Source: an uncultured Opitutales bacterium
GTDB lineage: Bacteria > Verrucomicrobiota > Verrucomicrobiia > Opitutales > Intestinicryptomonadaceae
Assembly (NCBI GenBank): GCA_900547395.1
Contig: URGP01000001.1
Coordinates: 62,001 to 126,000 of the forward strand
Reading direction: 5' to 3'
Length of the DNA stretch: 64,000 nt
The first letter of the stretch is position 1. The number at the start of each line of letters is the position of its first letter. This document shows positions 60,935-64,000 of this stretch, in pieces. The position numbers and the translations under genes are program-made. Under the pieces are notes generated by a model. The model was given only the letters and a program-made list of their open reading frames with translations, ran no database searches and had not been told where the DNA came from.

Positions 60935-62101
60935 ATGGCGTTCATCAAGATTAAATTCGCAAGCAAAATATTTTTGGCGTTTTTGTCCCTAAGCGTCATT
61001 TTACAATCTATTGCATCTGCCGAATTGTTAAGCAACGGGCTTCCGCCCCATTCGCTTGGATATGCCGATAAACACGGATATCTGCTTTATACCGACAAGC
61101 TGTTTGATTTGCACCTTACAAATCCCGATTCAGAAGGGAACGAATACATTCCCATACGCATTGCGTTCTATACATCTCCCCTGTATCGCAAAAGCATGCT
61201 GTTGGACGCATATTGGAGCTTCCCGATGTTCGATTCGTACATCGCAAAAGCCGACAAAAATTTAATCTGCTGGCAGACACTCGATTTAAATATTGTAAAA
61301 TTCCGCCCGTCAAAAGACAAGGATGTCTGGGAAACTTACGGCGGCTATAAAAAACTGAGGCTTCTTAAAAATGGCGATTATTCCATAGAGTGGAAAAATT
61401 CGGACACGTCCGAACAGCTCATATACGCTCCAAACGGGCTTCTAAAAAAAATATCTTTCAAAATAAAGGGCAAAGCATACGCATACAATATATACCGAAC
61501 AAAAGATTCGCTCATAATAAGAGATCTCCGCATGAAAACCGTTTTTCAAATTGAAAAACGCCCATCTTCGCAAGACGGATTTAAAAGTGAAATCACGCTA
61601 AAAAGCGGAGAAAATCTTTTCGTGTGGCATACGCGCGATGCAAAAATCTATTCGGGAAACTCGGCGGATGAAATCGAAACGGTCTTTAAATTTGAAAGAT
61701 GCGACAAAGAGTTTATTTTCGATTATGAAAGCGACAAAAACCGTTCAAAAATGGCGTTCTCGTCGCAAGACAGCAAAAAAACATTTGAATGGGATTCCCA
61801 AAACGGCTTCATACGCAAAGATTGGCTTGGAGAATATTCAATCAAAAGGGAAAACGAATGGCATATTCGCGTCGAGCGAACAACACCATGGGCAACGCTT
61901 TCTTTTGAAGACTTTTCCGACAGGGGAATTTATTGCAGCGGCTACAATGATTTCGTATTGAAGCGTTTTATAATAGGCGGCAACCACTCCTTGTCGGGGC
62001 TTACACGCCGAATAGAAATCTTCAAAAAGGGAGAAAGCAAACCTTCCAAGGTTCTCAGATATTTTTACGACCAAAACGGAAAGGAAACCATAAGAAAATG
62101 A
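60935..62101 (+). CDS. Exported beta-rich protein, first of a row of unknown exported proteins
   Basis: 388 residues with a signal peptide (IFLAFLSLSVILQSIASA). The mature part is mainly beta with many Trp/Tyr (SLGYADKHGYLLYTDK, LLDAYWSFPMFDSYI, TPWATLSFEDFSDRG). The C-terminus KVLRYFYDQNGKETIRK resembles a single YD/RHS-type unit. It may be an RHS-related N-terminal module without repeats, a weak guess. It ends in an ATGA overlap with the next gene, so it heads a coupled operon. GC is close to the chromosome, unlike the genes after it. Confidence 0.7.
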   Translation: MAFIKIKFASKIFLAFLSLSVILQSIASAELLSNGLPPHSLGYADKHGYLLYTDKLFDLHLTNPDSEGNEYIPIRIAFYTSPLYRKSMLLDAYWSFPMFDSYIAKADKNLICWQTLDLNIVKFRPSKDKDVWETYGGYKKLRLLKNGDYSIEWKNSDTSEQLIYAPNGLLKKISFKIKGKAYAYNIYRTKDSLIIRDLRMKTVFQIEKRPSSQDGFKSEITLKSGENLFVWHTRDAKIYSGNSADEIETVFKFERCDKEFIFDYESDKNRSKMAFSSQDSKKTFEWDSQNGFIRKDWLGEYSIKRENEWHIRVERTTPWATLSFEDFSDRGIYCSGYNDFVLKRFIIGGNHSLSGLTRRIEIFKKGESKPSKVLRYFYDQNGKETIRK

Positions 62102-62484
62102 AAAAACTAATATTAATTACAATAACAACTTTACTCTTTTTGCCTATTATGGCAAAAAATGGATGTAAGCAACATCCCCATGCAATAGGAGTACATGAAG
62201 TAAAGTCTGATAGCACTTGTAATATAAGAAATATAGGAAATCAAAAGCTATATGTAAAAATAACAAATTATAAATATACACCTGCAAATTGTACAAGTTA
62301 TCCTAATGAGGATTATCATTGTATCTTTAGCTTCAATCCTGTAATTAAAGAGACAAGAGTATATTCGAAATCAGGATGTACAGGAGAATATTATGTAAAT
62401 GGAACACCTGAAGCATATGAAAATGCTGCACAAAAAACAAATTCTCCTTGCACAAAAGAACCAGATACAAAACCCCAATCTTAA
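62098..62484 (+). CDS. Small Cys-containing exported protein
   Basis: 128 residues. Signal peptide (LILITITTLLFLPIMA), then six Cys in the mature part (GCKQHP, STCN, NCTS, HCIFS, GCTGEY, PCTK), suggesting disulfides in the periplasm or outside. No family recognised. The ATG overlaps the preceding stop (ATGA). The DNA is strongly AT-rich compared with the gene before it, so it may be an inserted variable module, as expected of a toxin tip, effector or immunity gene; this is inference. Confidence 0.65.
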   Translation: MKKLILITITTLLFLPIMAKNGCKQHPHAIGVHEVKSDSTCNIRNIGNQKLYVKITNYKYTPANCTSYPNEDYHCIFSFNPVIKETRVYSKSGCTGEYYVNGTPEAYENAAQKTNSPCTKEPDTKPQS

Positions 62485-62486
62485 TT

Positions 62487-63404
62487 ATGAAAAAACTAAT
62501 ATTATCATTCTTTTTTGTTTTATGCGCTGTTTCGTCAAATGCGGATAATTTAAAATTACCCGATGCCATAAACATAATAAATCCGCTCGAGCGAAAGGTT
62601 TTGGAAATTAAAGAAACAAACGTCTTTAATGAAAAGCTTTTTGATCCAAACGCAAAAACGCCAACACGCACTTACAAGGCATATTTTGACGGAGAAAATG
62701 CGCACTATCAAGAAGAGTTCCCTGTAAAATCAAGGAACATTGATATGAAAAATACGCGAGACGTTTATTTAAGCGAAAACACCATATATTGCATAGATTC
62801 AGTTTCAAATAATTCAATGATTGTATGCGATGCGGATTCGTCTGACAAATATTCTGCAATGCGCTTAAAAAATATGTTTTTCTCGTATTTTTCAAAATTC
62901 AAGGAAATTCTAAATGCAAAAACTCCATGCGACATCTCAAAAAGCAATGGTCGATACATTATATCATACGCTGAAAACGATATTAAAAATCTGCTTTTAA
63001 TCGATGAAAAAACATTGATGCCATTGAAGCTTGAATCGAGATATCAAAACGGGAATCTGTTAAAAGAAATGTCATTCCAATACGATAAAGACGCATTTAT
63101 CATAAATGCAATAACATACGCGCACAAAGAAAAAGATGAACTCCCTGATGTGTGGTCTGTAAAATCAACAGTATCAATAAAAATAACAGAAGACACTGTT
63201 TTTGATAAAAATCCAATGCCAAAAAATTTCGGCTTCCGTTCTATACACGACAGCCGAAACGGGAAAAATTATTTATACGCCGCTTTCAATAAGTTACCCG
63301 ATTGGAAATTTATCGACGAACTCTTCAAAAACCCCGATGACGTGCAAAGATACAATGAGGAAATCCACCGTCTTGCACACCCTAACGAGTTTTTGGGAAA
63401 TTGA
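62487..63404 (+). CDS. Exported protein, first of two tandem paralogues
   Basis: 305 residues from ATG 62487, two bases after the preceding stop; the longer in-frame start at 62448 lies inside the previous gene and adds residues in front of the signal peptide (LILSFFFVLCAVSSNA). Mature part of unknown family. It aligns by eye with the next gene: NPLERK with NPLEGK, DVYLSENTIYCIDSVSNNSM with DLFLKNGTIYRTDSLSPNTI, and KSNGRYIISYAEN with KSKDSYILSWSEE. The plan (beta strands, then a helix) could resemble a LolA-like or DUF-type fold, but I cannot name it. Confidence 0.7.
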   Translation: MKKLILSFFFVLCAVSSNADNLKLPDAINIINPLERKVLEIKETNVFNEKLFDPNAKTPTRTYKAYFDGENAHYQEEFPVKSRNIDMKNTRDVYLSENTIYCIDSVSNNSMIVCDADSSDKYSAMRLKNMFFSYFSKFKEILNAKTPCDISKSNGRYIISYAENDIKNLLLIDEKTLMPLKLESRYQNGNLLKEMSFQYDKDAFIINAITYAHKEKDELPDVWSVKSTVSIKITEDTVFDKNPMPKNFGFRSIHDSRNGKNYLYAAFNKLPDWKFIDELFKNPDDVQRYNEEIHRLAHPNEFLGN

Positions 63405-63430
63405 CAAAAAACCTGCACCAAAGGCAAAAC

Positions 63431-64000
63431 ATGAAAAACTTAAAAAATTATTTAATTATCGCAATGCTTTCTCTGCCATGTTTTGTCTTGGCAGAGGAAA
63501 ATAATTTCGCAGACCTTGTAAAATCATTTCAAAATCCATTGGAAGGAAAAACTTTTCTGCTTTCAAATAGCCGAATATTTTCGGAAGAAGTTGCAACATC
63601 TATAAGAAAAGACCACCCGGAACAAGAGCTGCCAAACCCTCTAAAATTCGATTCTCTATTTTCCTATAAAAATGGGAATATCCATCAAAGGGGAGTTATT
63701 AAACATGAAGATGGTAGAGATAATATAATGGATTTATTTCTTAAAAACGGAACAATATATCGAACTGATTCACTATCTCCTAATACGATAAACATATTTG
63801 ATAGAGATTTTTTTATGGACGAACTTCACACTTATATTGAGCTTTTTAACAAAGCAAAAAATGCGCTTTCAAACGAGTCTCTCGAAATAAATAAGTCAAA
63901 AGATTCATATATACTATCTTGGAGTGAAGAATCAAAACGCCATCTGCTGACATTGGACTCAACAACCCTATTCCCCTCTTTTTATGAAACAAGACATGAA
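63431..64000 (+). CDS. Exported protein, second tandem paralogue (partial)
   Basis: Open from ATG 63431 to the right edge (190 codons); the C-terminus lies outside. Signal peptide (YLIIAMLSLPCFVLA). Mature part parallels the preceding gene (see matched segments there), so the pair arose by duplication. Function unknown. The 26-nt gap to the previous stop suggests the same operon. Confidence 0.7.
   Translation, partial: MKNLKNYLIIAMLSLPCFVLAEENNFADLVKSFQNPLEGKTFLLSNSRIFSEEVATSIRKDHPEQELPNPLKFDSLFSYKNGNIHQRGVIKHEDGRDNIMDLFLKNGTIYRTDSLSPNTINIFDRDFFMDELHTYIELFNKAKNALSNESLEINKSKDSYILSWSEESKRHLLTLDSTTLFPSFYETRHE

Overview
The window looks like a host-associated or carbohydrate-degrading member of the Verrucomicrobiota (Opitutales/Puniceicoccales-like) with moderate to low GC. 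The reasons are a PEP-CTERM exported protein, a large prepilin-leader protein resembling the Verru_Chthon cassette protein A family, a hydrazine-synthase-like/cytochrome c fusion of the kind common in the Planctomycetes-Verrucomicrobia group, RHS proteins with N(I/V)GQ repeats, and several GH51/GH2/GH97 glycosidases. This lineage call is inference from gene content. No rRNA, tRNA, CRISPR array or insertion sequence was recognised.

Layout. 1-5142 (minus): 5' part of a secreted RHS/YD-repeat protein that runs off the left edge. 5596-9012 (minus): giant PEP-CTERM protein. 9.4-13.4 kb: AT-rich accessory block with an XRE regulator and a frameshifted RHS gene whose tip carries HExxH, followed by two exported small proteins. 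13.5-28.3 kb: glycan block with an ABM-domain protein, two GH51 arabinofuranosidases, a frameshifted Verru_Chthon-A-like protein and a frameshifted GH2 enzyme. 28.4-41.2 kb (minus): the most unusual locus, read in the direction of transcription as beta-helix-start protein, secretin, YadA-head/fibre-like protein, 2545-aa RHS protein with a papain-like tip, overlapping exported partner, then an orphan RHS 3' end. 41.4-48.6 kb (minus): GH97, xylose isomerase, HzsA-like cytochrome. 48.8-53.9 kb (plus): IclR regulator, rsmA, alpha/beta hydrolase, DJ-1/PfpI, O-antigen-ligase-like protein and a tandem fluC/crcB pair. 53.9-60.6 kb (minus): PfkB kinase, hemL, nadE, TPR protein, glmM. 60.9-64 kb (plus): a tight row of AT-rich exported proteins of unknown function, two of them tandem paralogues, running off the right edge.

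How the genes fit together. GH51 (x2), GH2, GH97 and xylA suggest use of plant arabinoxylan/galactan-type glycans. The three RHS loci all carry or probably carry Sec signal peptides and no VgrG/PAAR-like N-terminus, and two of them end in a protease-like tip followed at once by small exported proteins. That suggests T6SS-independent polymorphic toxins with periplasmic immunity. The secretin and fibre-like gene in the same tightly packed operon as the largest RHS protein is the best candidate for an undescribed system.

Caution: three genes (RHS at 13.18 kb, Verru_Chthon-A-like at 21.46 kb, GH2 at 27.02 kb) are each broken by a single-base frameshift at a short C/G run. Sequencing or assembly error, phase variation and decay are all possible.
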